Below the pieces are notes generated by a model that saw nothing but the letters and a program-made list of their open reading frames with translations, ran no database searches and was not told the DNA's origin. From the NCBI RefSeq assembly GCF_021130785.1, contig NC_060211.1, positions 126,491,001-126,555,000 on the forward strand: a stretch of 64,000 bases of DNA, written 5' to 3'. Source of the DNA: Homalodisca vitripennis. Lineage: Eukaryota > Arthropoda > Insecta > Hemiptera > Cicadellidae. Position 1 is the first letter of the stretch; every line of letters begins with the position of its first letter. Below are positions 39,240 through 52,187 of this stretch, piece after piece. The position numbers were made by a program, and so were the translations under genes.

Positions 39240-40710
39240 AGCATATGCTATATATGTATACTTTTTAGAATTGGGATGATTTTGGGCTCTAATAACATGA
39301 GGAAAATTATATTATATATGTATACTCTTTGGAAACGGGATGAATTTGGGCTCTATTAACATGAGGGACATTATGTTATATATGTATACTCTTTGGAAAC
39401 GGGATGATTTTGGGCTCTACTAACATGAGGAAAATTATATTATATATGTATACCTTTGGGTACGGGATGATTTTGGGCTCTACTAACATGAGGGAAATTA
39501 TGTTATATATGTATATACTCTTTGGAAACGGGATGATTTTGGGCTCTACTAACATGAGGGAAATTATGTTATATATGTATACTCTTTGGAAACGGGATGA
39601 TTTTGGGCTCTACTAACATGAGGGAAATTATGTTATATATGTATACTCTTTGGAAACGGGATGATTTTGGGCTCTACTAACATGAGGGAAATTATGTTAT
39701 ATATGTATATACCTTTGGAAACGGGATGATTTTGGGCTCTATTAACATGAGGGAAATTATGTTATATATGTATACTCTTTGGAAACGGGATGATTTTGGG
39801 CTTTACTAGCATGAGGGAAATTATGTTATACATGTATACTCTTTGGAAACGGGATGATTTTGGGCTCTATTAACATGAGGGAAATTATGTTATATATGTA
39901 TACTCTTTGGAAACGGGATGATTTTGGGCTCTACTAACATGAGGAAAATTATATTATATATGTATACCTTTGGAAACGGGATGATTTTGGGCTCTATTAA
40001 CAAGAGGGAAATTATGTTATATATGTATACTCTTTGGAAACGGGATGATTTTGGGCTCTACTAACATGAGGGAAATTATGTTATATAAGTATACTCTTTG
40101 GAAACGGGATGATTTTGGGCTCTACTAACATGAGGGAAATTATGTTATACATGTATACTCTTTGGAAACGGGATGATTTTGGGCTCTACTAACATGAGGA
40201 AAATTATATTATATATGTATACCTTTGGAAACGGGATGATTTTGGGCTCTATTAACAAGAGGGAAATTATGTTATATATGTATACTCTTTGGAAACGGGA
40301 TGATTTTGGGCTCTACTAACATGAGGGAAATTATGTTATATAAGTATACTCTTTGGAAACGGGATGATTTTGGGCTCTACTAACATGAGGGAAATTATGT
40401 TATACATGTATACTCTTTGGAAACGGGATGATTTTGGGCTCTATTAACATGAGGGAAATTATGTTATATATGTATACTCTTTGGAAACGGGATGATTTTG
40501 GGCTCTACTAACATGAGGAAAATTATATTATATATGTATACCTTTGGAAACTGGATGATTTTGGGCTCTATTAACAAGAGGGAAATTATGTTATATATGT
40601 ATACTCTTTGGAAACGGGATGATTTTGGGCTCTACTAACATGAGGAACATTATATTATATATGTATGATTTTGGGCTCTGCTGACATGAGGGAAATTGTA
40701 TTAAACCGAG
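39240..40710. repeat. 64-bp minisatellite array with higher-order structure, about 23 copies
   Basis: GGGCTCT recurs at 39284, 39348, 39412, then on to 40627 and 40673, usually 64 bases apart, with 62-63-base copies where ACTCTTTGG is shortened to ACCTTTGG. The unit reads GGAAACGGGATGATTTTGGG, CTCTACTAACATGAGGGAAA, TTATGTTATATATGTATACT. Distinct monomers follow a repeated order (see findings). Short open frames here are by-products of the repeat. Confidence 0.97.
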
Positions 40711-41321
40711 TTTATATAGTTTTGGCTTATTAACCGAAAAAATATGAAGTTTTAGATAAAAAGTTTAAAAACATATTGATTTTTAAATACGGTTTCACAT
40801 TTTGAGAAATAAACAGTGAACATTTCAAGCGCATAGACGGACGGAAAGACATTGTCCAAAAATTGTTAATATAGTCGCAACGAAAATGTTTACTAAAATA
40901 CCAAATTCTTTTTTATCACAGTGCTTTCACATACGTGGTGAAGTGGAAAACTAAGAAGTGGGTGATTTCCCTTCTGTAAAAACAATAACATCTTTCCACA
41001 GACAGACAAGAGGTGTAATAAATTATTTCAATTGTCTGTGTTTCCAGTATAAACAATGCCCATTATGTCATGTAATGGCCTTTGATTATAAGTAGCCTAC
41101 ACACGGGTAATGTCGACAGGACCGCAAATAGGACAACAGCTGATAAATGACATTCTAATCCATTCTTGTGTCAGAAGATAAAGTTAAGTAGGTACGTACT
41201 GTGGGTTTTGTACGCGTAGGCTCGTTTGTGTTGTAACTCTAAAGAAATAGAACTACACAAGTTAGATCAAGCAACGTCCTGCATTTACAAGAAAATAACA
41301 ATTTACTTCAATAATTATTAA
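40711..41321. other. Non-coding stretch between array and MITE
   Basis: No gene or repeat is supported. It is AT-rich with a slightly GC-richer segment around 41090-41240. Confidence 0.45.
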
Positions 41322-41576
41322 CCCTTCGCACGCCGCTAATATATCCGTTTATTTCCCTATAACGCCAAGACATCTATAAAATATATTTTTCTTTAAGATT
41401 AAAGCAAATTTTTATTATAAAATATGCTATAAGAGGTAAATGCAAAATACCATTAAGCACGGTATTTTAGCATAAATTAGCATATTTATTGATATAAATA
41501 ATTTACTATACTGTCAATTTGATCTAAATTCAAATTCTTGGTCCAAATTAATACAACTGATAAGTATATACAATAA

Positions 41577-41624
<48 letters not shown>

Positions 41625-41987
41625 CTAGTTATTAGAGCATATCCTTATCTAAGGTTTCACGAATAAGGTCTATCATCTTATCTTGTCATCTGGGCAGGTA
41701 ACGGATATATTTGGTTATGGCTCTGTAGGAGACACAAAACAGAGGAGCAGGTTACCCGGCGCTACACAAAGGACACCCTCTCACTCTGCCAAGAAGTGAA
41801 TGTCAGATATAAATACTTCTTTATCAACCGTGATAAGCAAGGAGCGTGCACCTGCCATTTCGAAAGTTTTTTTTTTTACTAAAAAAACTCTCTAAGAGTA
41901 ATAACAATAAGTAATATCAGATATACTTGTGTTTGGCATTTTGGTCAGATTACTATTCTGATATACCCGCATACGGCGTGGGAAGGG
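41322..41987. mobile_element. piggyBac-type non-autonomous element (MITE), 666 bp
   Basis: The ends are CCCTTCGCACGCCG (41322-41335) and the complement of CCCTTCCCACGCCG (41974-41987), 14-bp inverted repeats with one mismatch. Each is flanked by TTAA (41318-41321 and 41988-41991). A TTAA target-site duplication and CCC at the ends are hallmarks of the piggyBac superfamily. No coding capacity is present, so it would depend on a transposase encoded elsewhere. The interior contains a 40-bp (AT)n run and a GC-richer central segment at about 41690-41860. Confidence 0.75.
41581..41620. repeat. (AT)n microsatellite, 40 bp, inside the MITE
   Basis: Twenty uninterrupted AT dinucleotides. Confidence 0.97.
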
Positions 41988-42150
41988 TTAATTTTTAAAT
42001 TTCATTTAGAATGTTAAACTAACCTTCTTTTTCAATTAACATCCTTGGTCTATTTTCTCTAAACAGTTATCATTCATAAATATCCGCACTTTATACTTAT
42101 ACTTATACGAGTATTTAACCTAGTTACATTTAGCTACACCATTTTAATCC

Positions 42151-42213
42151 TTTGTCAATACAAAACTCATTGTATTGACAAAATGTTTAACCTAATTGCA
42201 TGTTACATGCAAT
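42151..42213. repeat. Two adjacent inverted repeats
   Basis: TTTGTCAATACA (42151-42162) pairs with 42171-42182 across an 8-base loop. Then ATTGCATGT (42195-42203) pairs with 42205-42213 across one base. Confidence 0.8.
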
Positions 42214-45200
42214 GAAATGTTACTTTATTTCATCATTGTTTTATACTACTCAACACTGCAGTGTATTAAGTATATGTAAGGGAAACATGTGAGCGTTTAA
42301 CTAGTCAACATGACAACTGCGCGCATAATGGGATGTTTTATGAATGTTACATGCAAGCGACCGAAGGGAGGAAGAGTTATAGATACCACTTGAAGAAGAA
42401 GATATAAAGCAATCCTTGAAACGTTATATCATACCTTTTGTAATTTATAATGATGGCAAATGTACGAAATCCTGTTATTTTCCTAAACAACAATGTCATT
42501 TTATTTGCTTAAATATTTAAATATATGTCATGCTGTATTTATATAAAAATGTTCACAAAAGTTAATTATTTTGTCAGTTTGCTGTGTAAAAATAAGCTGA
42601 GGGATATGAAAAACTTCATTTTCCTTTGAAATTTGTACGATGTTGCTCAATTTATTTGGTGCATTCACCAAATATTCTCAATACTTTTCTGATTCGGAAA
42701 CGACGATGTTAACGTGTGTCACATTACAATCACAGCCTATTATTGTGTAACACCACTACATGTTTGTGGATAAAGTTCAATCACCGAACCAATATGCAGG
42801 TTTTATGAGTATATAATATAAAGATTATGGGTCTTTGTTAAAAGATTCTTAGGTTTGGTCAACGCAGCCGAAAAATGTTCACAACCAGAATAGTTCAGAT
42901 TATAACACAATAAGTTACTTAATTCTACTCAATGGATTGTTCAACAAGACATAAAAAATTTGTATGACGAAATGTTGCAACCAAGGAGTGTAGGATAACA
43001 TATTCCGCGTTTGCGAATACAATAGCAGTTCCCTTATCTATTCCTGTAGGACGCTGTGACTCGCCGGAGTCTAACATTTAAAAAGTTGGTGTAATCCTGC
43101 ATAACAATACATGTCAAGTAGTATAAAATTTAAGTGAATATATTCCATGTAAAAGTGGGTTTGCGTTATTATGATCATAAGGATGGTTTTTAATTTGGCT
43201 TAAAGCAAGCATGTGATCTAGTGCAGGTACACCTATACTGTAAGAGAAGATATGTTATCAACAAACTTGTTTAAACCATATCAAGAACCGATATCAAGAT
43301 GTTTTGGCACCATTCATAATTTAATATTCTTTATAATATTTCCATAAAAATTTTGCTAGCATATACTAGTAAAATCAATATCCCTTAGAGACTTACATCA
43401 CCACTTTTAACTACATTATACAAAATTTGTAAAATGTTTTAATTTTATATTTACTGACAGTTTCGGAAATCGCCATTTAAACATTTATCTCGCTATGCAA
43501 TTAAATTGTCAAAAGTACGTAATTCGAAATTTATGATTATTATTTATTAGCTCTTTTAAATGTTAACAGAGCAATCACCTTGGTAAAATTATCATTATTT
43601 GTTATTTCTCAAAGAACAATGACAAAATACCAATCCTAATGTATTTTTTTTATGTAAACAATAAAACTACTTTACACTTATATTAAGTGTTTCATTTGTG
43701 TATTGTTGGAGACGTTATTAGATGCGTAACAAGACGTAACCTCAACCTCCCACGATAGCAAAATTATCAAGAGTCGCCGTTATTTTTTTTTTATTCTTGA
43801 AAATGCTATTTTATTTTTAATATTAGTAATTGTTATGCAGTTCTATGTAAAGTTGAAAAGGCATACGTTTAGCAAGGACGGACCCATTATAGGTTTTCGG
43901 GGAGGGGGAGTTAGGTTTGAGTTTACCATTATCTTTTACTGTAACCGATGATTTTGCATTTATATACGACTGAAATGAAAAGTGTAGAATGAAATTTACT
44001 TATACTTGAAGATTACTTCATGAAGTATATTTTATTGTCTATTGTTACAATTCATATGTAAGTGATTAGTTGTTTTTATAGACACGTCTCTTTTAATCTC
44101 TGAAGGAGCCATCTCCCTATGCCCTCTCTCCTGGATCCGCACTGACTTTAGAGGTTTTAGTAAAAAATAATATGTGAAAAACAAAATGGTCTCAGAATGA
44201 GCCAATAGAAACTTTCGCATTTTTAAAAGTATTTTTTGTTTTTAACTACTTTCTTCTTAACTACGTTCTTCCGTAATATTTTTTTTTAATTGTGTAAAAT
44301 AAGTAATACCTATATAAAACATATTTTAAGGATACTTTAAACCTGATTTGTGACAATTCTTTCTGTGTGAAAACTTGTTTAGGACATTTCAATTTTCATG
44401 CAAACAGGGAGAGGATTAAAATTCGTATACAATTATTCTAAAACACTATTTCTTAAATATTTATTTTTATATGTAATTAAAGTGCTGTTGCATTGTTGAA
44501 GAAAGTAACCTGATACCATTGTTAATTGACAAAGTATCAGATTAATATTTAAAATGTGTTATTTTACAATAAAAAATTACAAGATATGTAAAATGCCTCG
44601 AAGCTCATAGCTAGTTTTAACCATAACCAAACGTACAAAAATTACACAGCCATATACAGCTATGTTAACTAGCGTTGTATGTAATAACCATCACACTCTT
44701 ACATTGCAGAGACGTGAGCAGTGTCTTGGAAATAATACATGTAAGCCTATGTTATAACCATATAATATTTAAGGTCTTTATTATTATAAAAATAATGCCA
44801 AAACCACATTTCATGAGTTTTATTCAATACAAAATGGCGTTTGTTGAAATAAGATCAATATTGAGCCTAGCGAGTACTGAAAGTATTGAATTTCGTAATA
44901 GTATTGAACCTCTCAATATTTAATTTCGGTAATATTTAGGTGTTATAAATATGTAGGTGTTACCAATGCTATCTTTAGTATAATTTACAAAATAGAAACA
45001 ATACCAAAGAACTTAAAGAACACTCACTGTTACAGTTATCTCTTTAGAACATTTTTCACAAATTTTTTCAGTTATGAATTTAAAAGCTTGTGTTGTTTTC
45101 TACCAACGAGTTTGAAATAAAAAATCAAGAGAATGTCTTCTGATGCTAGATTTTTAAATTGTTTATATATATAAGGAAATAACAACATCGAATGTCGTAA

Positions 45201-46453
45201 CAAATTTGTCGTAAGGGAGGACGAGGTTCCCTATCTCCGCCATAGTAAATTGTAGTACGATAAGCTAGCTTTCCGCGGTAATCAAACAAGATACATAGAA
45301 AATATTTAATTGATAATCTAGTAATTATCGTTTTCATCACTCTGTATGGTAATGGCTGCTTTACAACACAGCTGGGATCTGCGAAAATGATTTTCGTAAC
45401 GTTTTTACCTTGTAACTAAGTCAGCCGATTTTCCTTCTTTAAAAAATGTTTTTCTTCTCTTAGAAAAACGAAGCTGAGACATTGCATTTAGTCCTAAAAT
45501 GATTTTTGTTTCCCTAACAGTACTTTCCCTGTAAACAACTCTTTCACTGTGTAAACATCTCTTTCCCTGTATACATAATTGTAATTCGTTATTTGTGTTG
45601 ACATTCCTATGTTCAAACGGCTCATTTTCACATCAAAATATTAAATTACATACAATAGTATTACGTTTCCTTATGGGAGATTAATTACTAAAGTATGAAA
45701 CATCAGATAATCTTTCAAAATATATTCTATGGTTTTTTGAATCGTGATGAAAAGTATCCTTGAACATCCCGGCCACACCCTGCCAACGCCAAGTTATAGA
45801 AATTTTTAAATTAACCTCAATAGTAGCCTATTGAAGTTAAGTGGACCATAAAAAGGTTTAAAGTTTGGGTCCTCTTTCTTTTGAAGTTCATATTCTATTC
45901 TTATGTCAGCCAAAATATCCTTCTTACGGCACTTTCTGACACCTTTTTTCCGGTATCCTTATAAAACTTGACGCAGTTGCTTCTTGGAGATATTCCTAAT
46001 TTAATTTAGAAGTTTACACTTAACATATTCCCGTTTATGAATAAGCCATCCATGGCTTTTAAGCTTCATAAAAACCGTTCTAAAAAGTTTGTCTTCAACA
46101 CAAAAGCAGATTTAGGTGTCCTCAAACTAATATATTTAGTGACTCACACGGATCTTAAGTCTACTCCTGAAAGCACCTTCGAAGGAGGTCTGGACTTGAG
46201 AGGTCTTTAAAAATAGACTTGATCTCAGTTATTACAGTGTCAGATAAATAATAAATGTCATAAGAAAGTGGAAAATTGTAGTTTTTTTCCCAATCACATG
46301 TAGTATTTTTGTCGCAAATACATTATGAAAACACCTGTAATGTTAGTTATAGTTATCTCAAAATTAATAATTTACTACCAAAAATAATTGTGAACATATG
46401 TATAGCAATATAAGCAAATGAAGAGTTTATTTGAACCTAAATTAACCAGTGAC

Positions 46454-46500
46454 TCCGCTTAAGACATGATGTTTTCATGTCTTAAGCGGACATGAAAACA
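46454..46500. repeat. Overlapping, mutually exclusive inverted repeats
   Basis: TCCGCTTAAGACATGA (46454-46469) is complementary to 46475-46490. TGTTTTCATGTC (46470-46481) is complementary to 46489-46500. The two pairings share bases, so only one hairpin can form at a time. Confidence 0.8.
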
Positions 46501-48100
46501 TTTTCTCTGACATCTTGTAAAGTTAATAGTTAAACAAAAATGTTATTTAATTTATTTTATATTTTATGAAAGATAAAGTGATTACAAAGTATAGAGAGAT
46601 CCACTGATTCTGTCGTTGTTTGGTTTGACGAGATGTAACATCTAACTATATAGACATAAACAGCGTTGGAAATTTGCTGTGTCAGGAAAATGTCTCGGGT
46701 GAATAGAGAAATTACTCTTCTTTGTACTGCTGCACACTACCTCTTAAAACAAATTATCCTTGTTGTATTGTTGAAGTGTTCTTTTACAATAATGAATACA
46801 CTATTTAATCTTACTTGCACTTTTTAATACTCGTGTATATACAGAGGCGAATTTATAAACTTTAATATGGATTAATTTTTATTTTTTATAAGTCCGAAAA
46901 TTTAATTTTTTATTTTACTTAGGCATTGTTTTGGCACTGAAAACTAAAGTATAGCATATAAAAGAAAACTTGGATAAAATAACGGTACAATACAACGTTA
47001 GAGAAAGGCTTAGACAACTACTTAAAAACAATCTTGAAAATGAAGTAATTATTTTTCACTGATTATTTAAAACAATGGATTTCATCAAGTTTAAAACATT
47101 TTTCTTCGTTCTTTCTGAAGCCTCGGCGTTTAGCCATTCGGGTTCAGGTACTCTGACTATTTTTAATACCTGTCCTTTGCGAAACCGAACAGAGAAAGAA
47201 CCCATCCTCAGTCCCAGTTTGAAAAGGAGGAATATTAACAGTTCTTTTGAAGATAAGTTTAGTGAATAACCTGAAGATTTCTCTTAAATGTTTATGAATT
47301 CATGTTTAAAACATGTAGAATCTACGAAAAATGCATTTTAATGTGTTGCTGGTCTTAAAACATTATTGTCTTGCACAAAGATATAAGTTATGTTATGTTG
47401 AGAATGGACTCAATTTTTCAAGTAAATCACATGTGCGGCACTGTTACTTGTGGAAATGTCACAATATATTATTCCTGATATCATTGTGAGAGATCTTTTC
47501 ATGCTTATCCAATACAATCTTTACCTTTACATTACTCACCACCTAAAGGGCATAGCATTCAAGAAGGGCATCATCAGGTACCCTTTTTATCTGCACTGTG
47601 AGTTGTCAACAATTTTACTTTGCATCTCCAAATTTGTTGTAAAAGGTATTGGGAAATCCACCAATGCCGCGCACAGAAGATTGGTGTGTGATACGCGTGA
47701 CCAGGGATGTTGTAGATAAACTTAGGTGACTGATGTGTCACATGCAAAGACGACAAGTGACCGTGGCGGTGACAAGGAAAACTTTTCACTTCCGCACACG
47801 ATACCATTAACTGGCCTGAGCATGTGCAACCTGAGATAAGTAATGTTAACGTTTTAGATACACAGTATTGATAGTCCATTACCATTATGGAAACTCCTTC
47901 CATACACGGATGATTCCAAACTTAAATTTTTTAATATAACAAATACTTTAGAGACATTTGAAGTAAAACGATTAATTCAGTAATACATTTTGTGATATTA
48001 CTGAATAATGTATATTCTCGTTACAAATAAGAATAACCTATCGATTATATTACTAAGTCTAGTAGTTAGATTTCTGTCCGGTACACTAACCATTTGTGAA

Positions 48101-48210
48101 AAGGTCTCACTGGAAAACCGACCACAGCGATTCCCCAGCCAGACTTAGAAACTATCATGGGAGGGATATCATGCATCACTAGCGAATTTTTGAACAGGTC
48201 CTAGTTTGTA
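48101..48210 (+). repeat. Dispersed repeat family 3, copy b
   Basis: GGGAGGGATATCATGCATCA then CTAGCGAATTTTTGAACAGG then TCCTAG, aligned by eye with 23070-23115. The sequence upstream (ACCGACCACAGCGATTCCCC) is GC-richer and may belong to the element. Confidence 0.5.
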
Positions 48211-49570
48211 TTTGGATTGTGTTTGAAAATGAGTAAACAAATTTAGGATTTATCAAAATACCGTAATTAAAATGTTCAGATTAAGCAAACGAATGCTTTT
48301 AACTGGATGTTAGAGTACATTTGTTGAACAAATTTGTCTCCTGCCTTTAGTGTTGCCATTCATAAGGAAAATCTCGGTTTTCATAATTATTTCTGGTTTT
48401 GATGATCCAGAGAGTAGGTTCCATGTAGCCTTCAACAGATCATCATCCGTAATCCTGGCGTGAATGATGAGGGCAGTAGTGGACCTGTAAAAATCCCTTT
48501 GAGTCTCCTTGCTCATGGATAGGACCTACGAAGATTCTTAGGGTGTTTTTACTCAAAAATTACAAACACACTGTAAACCATTTTCTAGCATCATTGAGGA
48601 CATTTAGAAAACTCCTATTTTGTAATCTACCCTATAAAATCTTCTGGGGCAGGTTCCATAGGCCTCCAAGGCGGATGCTATCAGGAATTCTAAAGCGAGT
48701 AACTACATTTGTTCTAGCATCATCGTGATAAGTCATGGTCATTAGTAGATATACCTATGTCTGCAAATTATCCTGCGATATATCGATGCTCCAGGACAGG
48801 TTTCTTGTGACTAGGGCGTCGCCCGGAACCCCGATATGAAAAGCAAAATACCCTGAACTCAATCAAGGTTACTGGAAAGAATCTCCTTTCTCTACGCATT
48901 ATTCCGTATTGCAACAACCTACCGCTGGAAAATAAAAGTACAACAAAAAATGGTTAGGTGACTTGAAGTAATCTTACCTCAGAACTTCCCATAAACGTAA
49001 CCGAGTTGATTTGTGAAACACGCAAAAGTAAGACTTTTTATTAACTAAGCATTTTATGTTTAGAAACAGGTGAGCTTCATATCGGAAGTTGCTTAAGTAC
49101 GTGACATCCTAAAGATGTGATAATTTGAGTAGTAAATGTCTTGGGAAAACCATACACTGATTGTAGAATTAGAGGAAGGTGTGCGTTAAAATTGTGAATG
49201 CCTAGTGACACACATGGCCATAAGTATCTGCCATTAAAAATTTAAGTAATTCGGCATGTTAGAACTGTCTGATTGATACCTTAATAAGTAATTATTACAT
49301 TTCAAATACATAAGTTTGTTAGTGTTTTGATTCAACTTAACATTAGTACGTTACTGATTATAAATTCAGTGACAGAGCACCTGATTTTGCATATCTGCCC
49401 TTACAATGGTTTTCGTTACGACCTCAAAAGTTTTAATTTATAAATTTATGAAAACATCTCTCCTGTGGATTCATTATTTGTATAATTCATTATAGGAGTA
49501 AAGTTATATAATGATATCTATTGGTGACTTCAACTTCAAAGCCAAAGCTGCGTTTGATGCAACACCGCAA
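48211..49570. other. Non-coding stretch
   Basis: No feature supported. Short frames at 48310-48516 (-) and 48543-48728 (+) carry no recognisable motif. Confidence 0.4.
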
Positions 49571-49970
49571 CATCCTTGGCCCCCTTGGCGTCGCTTTCCC
49601 TTGTCCTCAGCCTCCTTCCGCTCTTCGTTCCTTTTTCGGTTTGCCCCGGACTTCCTCTCTCACTAACTTATCAATATTTTTGCCCTCCTTGACGTTGCTA
49701 ATCCAATTTTCAACCTTCTTCTTCTCTTCGTTCCTTCTTTGTTCTGTCATGGACTCCTCTCTTACCAACCTCTCAATATTTTGTCCTCCTTGTGTATCAT
49801 TTCCTGGTACCCACCTCATTCGCAATTTGTTTCATCCTTGGTCTGCCCCGGACTTCCTCTCTCATCAATATTTTTTTTCTCCTTGACGTTGCTTTTCCCT
49901 CGACCTCAGCCTCCTTCCGCTACTCATTTCATCTTCGACCAACCTCGGACTTCCTCTGTCATAAATAATT
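49571..49970. repeat. Pyrimidine-rich degenerate tandem repeat, about 100-bp unit
   Basis: About four diverged copies marked by (G)GACTTCCTCTCTCA-type strings near 49650, 49752, 49852 and 49945. Most are followed by ATCAATATTTT and CCTCCTTGACGTTGC. The + strand is dominated by C and T. On the minus strand the segment reads as a charged Lys/Glu/Arg-rich frame (49607-49825), for example NIDKLVREEVRG, which is more likely a result of strand bias than a coiled-coil exon. Confidence 0.6.
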
Positions 49971-52187
49971 CAACATAAAGTTAGTTATGTGTAGTGTACA
50001 CCCATAAATAACAATATAATTATCACAAATGTTCAATAACTCGAGATTAAATATGTCATATGTAGATTATAAAGCTAGTAATTTTGATGAAAAAACCTAA
50101 TTATTGGAATATTCTACAATTATTTAAAATGTCTATAAATGCTATATTTATTGCAATATCCACGTGGACATGAAAATAACATGTGAATCATGACTATGAA
50201 AATGACAGTTATGATTAATTACACTTGTATGTATATTAAATATGGGTAGTATAATATAATATATCTCTTATTTGAAATACATACTCACTTCACCTGATCG
50301 TTATAAAAGGATATTAGTTTGTTACCTATAATGGCTACAATAATTTGATATAAATGATCGTGATATTATTCTTATATGGCAAAGAATAAAACACTCTTCG
50401 TATTTAATAATTCATTCTTAATACTAAAATGTTTTTAATTAATTTCTTTTAAAATTAACAATGGGCTCAAAGAAAAAACGAAGGTATGGTACAGACTTGC
50501 TCTATTTTTGTTTTCCGAAATCAATAACCAAGAATCAAGACTGGACATTGAGGCTCTTGCGCCTCAAAAAATGGTACTTTTCACTTAAATATCTGTTTAA
50601 CGCTTTACATTATTATATATTCCAGAATAACACTAAAAAATAAGTAATGGTTTCTCTAAGCTGAACTGTAATTGCTGCTAAAGTAATTTGAAAGGAAGTT
50701 GACAAGCAGATGGATGTTGAAAGTACCTGACCAATTAGACAGCAATTTTAGACCCTTTATTGCTCGCCTGCAGGAAGAGGCTTTATTGGTATGGTGCACC
50801 TGTAGGGGCTCGATTATTAACGACAATTTTCAACTGTAACAACATTTCGTTAACAAACTTCCACTTTCTCCCATTATCTCTCAAAGAATTTCAATTTTAT
50901 ATTTTTGACGAAGTTTTAATACCTTACAGCAGCAAGTGGAATTGTAAGTAATCTTATATGAATACAACAATACGATCCAGTAATATAAATAACTAGTGTA
51001 TCATATTACTTTTTATTTGAATAAATATTATTTAAATAACCACATTTAAACATGAATGTTAGATTTTAGTGTTACCAAACTTTGGTGCTGTTTGTAGTAT
51101 AAACTCAAACGAAGTATGAGGCATATCTGGACTTGAATCGTAACATTATGGAATATAGCTGCATCTTATTTAATATTTCGTGCATGACATTCAATCTTTT
51201 CATGCGCTAAAACTTTACACACATTTATTCTTTTAATGCGTACATTTGGAAAAATCTCACTTAAAGCCTTGTCTGTTCCCACTATTCTTCTAGCTTGACG
51301 TTCCTCAATCAAGGGAATTAAAAAATACTCCCAAAAATAAACAAATATTTCAGATCGGTTTAACTACTTTACTATATGCTTTTTTTCTCATCGATGAACC
51401 ATTTTAACATTTTTGGCACGTTTCCGTGTACCTTTCTTCTCTCAAAATGACTGCATACTGGTTCATTGCGTTGTCTTAAATATTCTCGCATAACGTCTTA
51501 AATCATAAAATATTTATGAAATATGCTTTAAATTTAACATTGCTATAAACAGTACATAAATAATTCCAAAAAGAGGATATAAATAATTTCTATAAATAAG
51601 TTATTCTTTCTTCCATGTCTATAAATGTTATAGGTCTGTTACCACTGCAATAACTACGCAATCAAACCATACCTGAGTGAATTAACTTATTAACATTTTT
51701 AGACAATTCTTAAAACAATATTCACAAAGAATTATTAATTAAGAAACAATCCTTAACAGTACAGCACTTCAGGGCTGCGACGCATTGCCCTTTAAACTTA
51801 AATATCAAATTCCTTGAAAATCTATCCGGAGATAACTTCCAATGACTATCACTATCTATCAAATCATCCAAAAATACCATTGATATACCATCCAAAGAAG
51901 AAATGCATAAGACCCTTAATTATATTGCTGGATAATATGTAAGAACGGTAACAACTATGTTTAAATACAACAAAAACATTTTTAAATATTAAGAAATCAA
52001 TTCTGATTACAACAGTTTTAAACAGTTTGTGTAGTCAACACTTCGTGAACAAGCGTAGATACCTGTCTTCTGTCGAAGTGACAATTATTCAAGCTGGGCG
52101 ATTACCGAAGAAGGCCTTCAACCAAAAGTGGCGACACGAGTTAACCTTCAGGAGGAACAAGTTTGGGTCGCGGACCGTGCGACCACT
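49971..52187. other. Non-coding AT-rich stretch
   Basis: No gene is supported. A 60-codon frame starts with a true ATG at 50461 (MGSKKKRRYGTDLLYF) but has no further support. The last 150 bases before the array (52030-52187) are GC-richer and unexplained. Confidence 0.4.

Larger units (their letters stand above)
41992..48100. other. Non-coding AT-rich stretch
   Basis: No gene is supported. It contains clustered inverted repeats at 42151-42213 and 46454-46500, and a short three-unit repeat of CTTTCCCTGTAAACA type at about 45525-45583. Open frames at 44675-44923, 47075-47269 and 47574-47903 show no recognisable domain, splice context or homology. Confidence 0.45.

Noticed and set aside
49607..49825. 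Charged coiled-coil-like minus-strand frame
   Set aside because: It follows from a pyrimidine-rich degenerate tandem repeat; the frame has no start context or flanking exons.
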